Positions 58,286-62,000 of a stretch of DNA of 62,000 bases are shown in pieces. The DNA is from Tubiluchus corallicola (taxonomy: Eukaryota; Priapulida; Priapulimorpha; Priapulimorphida; Tubiluchidae), in assembly GCA_030141605.1 (NCBI GenBank), contig JAQGDQ010000596.1, positions 2,501 to 64,500 of the forward strand, in the 5' to 3' direction. A program made the translations under genes and the position numbers. Below the pieces are notes generated by a model that saw only the letters and a list, made by a program, of their open reading frames with translations, was not told where the DNA came from and did not search any database. The stretch's first letter is position 1. Each line of letters opens with the position of its first letter.

Positions 58286-58734
58286 AAAGGTGATGCAGAT
58301 CTTTTACGCGTAACTTTCAAAGAAAGCTTTAGTATGTTACCCATTCAGTGAAGTACAGCACTTGTCCCAAAGCAAAGCTAACGTATTAGCTATAGGTAAT
58401 GCTATGTATAGATTATTCATAGAAGTTTTCGCTGACAGCACAAGAAACGTGCCCTGGGTAAATTGAATCAGCCTAAACAGGGTTACGCTTTCTGACTTCC
58501 AAACTTTCATAGTGTTGAGAACACCTTTCACTATTACTACTGTACATTTTAATGAATGGAATGACGTAAGCTGATGAGATCTTCTCAGCTGTGCAAAGTA
58601 AATTTTGATGAATTATACACGCTTGGATTTATGAATGAGTTCATTCTTTGCTAAAATTGGTTCCATTCAAAGCTTGCTGTGTTTCGATGCAAGCGCCAAC
58701 AGGGAGCCAGATACGCTTCCAAAAAATCAATAAA

Positions 58735-59230
<496 letters not shown>

Positions 59231-59234
59231 TTAA

Positions 59235-59850
59235 AGCAAATCCGGACCCAATCTCAAACTCAAGGTCAAAACAATCTACTCTTTACAACATTGAAAGGAA
59301 ACATATTATTTTTTTCAGGAATGGTTTACGTGAAAGAATTATTACTACACAAACACAATTTCACATTTGCACCAATAGTTCTTCGCTGTTACATGATTTT
59401 CGTCATTTGCTAGTTAGATGACCACTAGCACCTACATTTCAGCAACGCGTTGCACAAAAAACAGGTGCTGCACCTCTCAGATCAAATGTGTTAGTTTGTG
59501 ACGTTCGACAGCTTATGCGTGAACACAGCAGTAAATTTGAATTTTTATCTAAAAACTTGCCTAGTTTTAGTGCAACACACTGAACCTCTTACATTAGTAC
59601 TGTACTTCAATTTTTGCTTTCGTAAATACGTGCAATGCGCTCGTGGAATATTTTTGCTGTTAAAAATTATGTTAGTTTGTGATGTCATCAATAGTTGGGG
59701 TCGCCCGCGGTTAATTAAGCTTTTAATCTACCTGTTCTACCATTCAATTATCAGAAACGCTTTTGCAGTATTAATTGTGTTAAAATGTATACTTGCTATC
59801 GGATTTGAAAATCGGGTAGTATGTACAATCATCCTGTCTTCCTCTAAATA
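59235..59850 (-). mobile_element. M3 element, complete, reverse orientation
   Basis: AGCAAATCCGGACCCAATC at the left and CAATCATCCTGTCTTCCTCTAAA at the right. Body as in 45995-46638. Confidence 0.77.
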
Positions 59851-59858
59851 GCGAACAG

Positions 59859-59998
59859 TATTTTTCATACATTATTTTAAACTTTTTACGACAAAAATCT
59901 GTAAAAGGGAAGGTATACATTGCGGTCAAGTCAGAAGACCTTCCCCAGAATAAAAAGAGGTTAGAAGAGGTGCGACTTGCAAATCTCCGAGACAATTG
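59859..59998 (+). CDS. Candidate internal exon
   Basis: Open for 46 codons plus 2 nt from GCGAACAG (weak acceptor) to a strong donor TTG|GTAAGA. The C-terminal part (YIAVKSEDLPQNKKRLEEV) reads as a charged helix. It starts directly at the edge of an M3 element. The acceptor is poor, so this may be a remnant. Confidence 0.22.
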
Positions 59999-60427
59999 GT
60001 AAGAAAAACGCGAGGTCGGTATGTCACAAGAACATGTAAATTTGCTAGGCAAATTCTGTAGTACACTGTGAATCCAAACTGCACACAAAAGCTTACCACA
60101 CAGTGTACCCAGGGAAAGGCATAATGATTTCTGTCAATACAAGCAGTAAGATTTGTGTTCTTCAGTTTTTTTATTTATATGATTCGAGGATTGAACTCAG
60201 TTCTTTTACATTGGTAGAAATATTGCCTGTAGACATACCTTTACCTGTGTAACTAATTAAATTCAAATAAGTTTTTGAAGTTTATTTAGTATTCCCGCCT
60301 CGTCATCAAGTCGTCTGGTACAACCTTTCTACTGTCCAAAACGTCATTTTTTTATAAATTATAACTTGTCTGAGCTGAGAAATATGGATATAACGATGTT
60401 GGGTGTGTACCTGCTAGAGGTACAGAT

Positions 60428-60965
60428 TTTGTTAAAGGGAAAGGTCAACCTTTCTAGGAGGTTAGATTTATTTCAATGTTCGCGAAAAATGTTAGAATGA
60501 TTTAGTAATAAAACTGCAATAAGCCTCTCGTGTAACTAGTAAAATCACTTTAAAGTCGCGATCACTTCATGTTTGAGCACTCCCATTTTCAACGCCCATT
60601 CTTCCAATGACGTCATTCGTCTTGAACAAAAGTAGCGCACTGTCAATCTTCATTAAAAGTACAGTAAGTTTTTACAAAAAAAATAGATAACTAATTTTGT
60701 AATATTTTTGCGTGAAAATTAGGTAAACTGCAGAAGTTTGATTCGTTTAAGCAGCGCGCACTTACGGAAAGCCACGATGCGCTTACGAAAAGCCTTGAAA
60801 TCTCCCAGTTACGTCGTGATTTTCAAGTGAATGGAGGCAACTACCACGCCTGAAAATTTCTGTTCAGAGGTAGTTCATTTTAAATTTATGCTTGACAGGC
60901 AGTTCTTTGCAAATTTCGTTGTTATATTTTCTAAGTTTAAATGATAACAGTAAAATAAATCCAAT
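60428..60965 (+). mobile_element. M5 element, near complete
   Basis: TTAAAGGGAAAGGTCAACCTTTC at the left, TGACGTCA at 60608-60615, ending near AATCCAATATACTCAGC. Confidence 0.75.
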
Positions 60966-61154
60966 ATACTCAGCTGTATATACCGCTAACCCAACAATAA
61001 TAATAAGCCGATATACTGACTGACTTCTTCATTCATTTAAATGAGAACAGGACGTTTTGCGCAGGAGAACAGGAGTCTACCTCAGGTAATATACATCTTA
61101 CTGTCTGTAAATATGTAGCCTGAAAGCTTAGTTAAAGGTCTATGACTACAGGTC

Positions 61155-61855
<701 letters not shown>

Positions 61856-62000
61856 CATTTTCAATACTTGAGCTCGCAGAAAATTACATACATTACATAA
61901 CATTTATCATATAAAATCTGAACCAAACTTGTTTTATTCAATGCACCAGTAAAACCGTTTTAAGTAAACAGACTTGGAAACAGCATTTTCAGCATCACCT

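Overview
The window looks like nuclear DNA of an invertebrate animal, probably marine. It is AT-rich, has short exons in long introns with GT-AG splice sites, and is filled with short non-autonomous DNA transposons, truncated LINEs, minisatellites and microsatellites. The sequence does not fix the phylum. There are no bacterial operons, phage genes or CRISPR arrays. Family labels M1 to M7 below are my own names for transposon groups that recur within this window. All calls come from reading the sequence; no database search was possible. || Left third (1-17.7 kb): a minus-strand multiplexin (collagen XV/XVIII-type) gene. A thrombospondin-N-like/laminin-G domain lies on two exons (17076-17629 and 15892-15954). 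A 10.9 kb intron follows, then six short exons (4982-5020, 3653-3797, 3101-3207, 2515-2667, 1535-1651, 761-895) encoding an acidic linker and Gly-X-Y collagen. Reading phases agree across every junction. The signal-peptide exon upstream and the C-terminal trimerisation/endostatin part are not visible here. || Inside the 10.9 kb intron, on the opposite strand, is a second gene (7449-10509) of seven small exons. All six introns are phase 2, and it encodes a 159-residue highly charged protein I do not recognise. The same intron starts with a 1.28 kb minisatellite whose 35-bp unit is a copy of the collagen 5' splice site, giving 37 tandem donor-like sites. This array and the nested gene are the two most unusual things in the window. 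|| Middle (17.7-30 kb): a heat-shock-element cluster (17841-17876), a large inverted pair of M2 elements around a coding-like segment (19370-20610), a single-exon minus-strand gene for a 362-residue secreted Cys/Thr-rich protein with a polylysine tail (23064-24152), a LINE reverse-transcriptase fragment with a YADD box (25900-26700), a hAT-like element with an 8-bp target duplication, a 131-bp tandem repeat and a 500-bp GATTA/GATTC/GATCA satellite. || Right half (30-62 kb): mostly transposons and satellites, with scattered short coding-like fragments that I cannot join into a gene. These include a fasciclin-like fragment (36124-36327) and a possible signal-peptide exon (39519-39671). There are also two tRNA-like sequences, several LINE 3' ends, a 2-kb 71/72-bp minisatellite, an 0.86-kb 20-bp minisatellite and long GA/CT tracts. 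Families M2-M5 share TA-AAGGA-type ends, which suggests a common mariner-like transposase supplied elsewhere.
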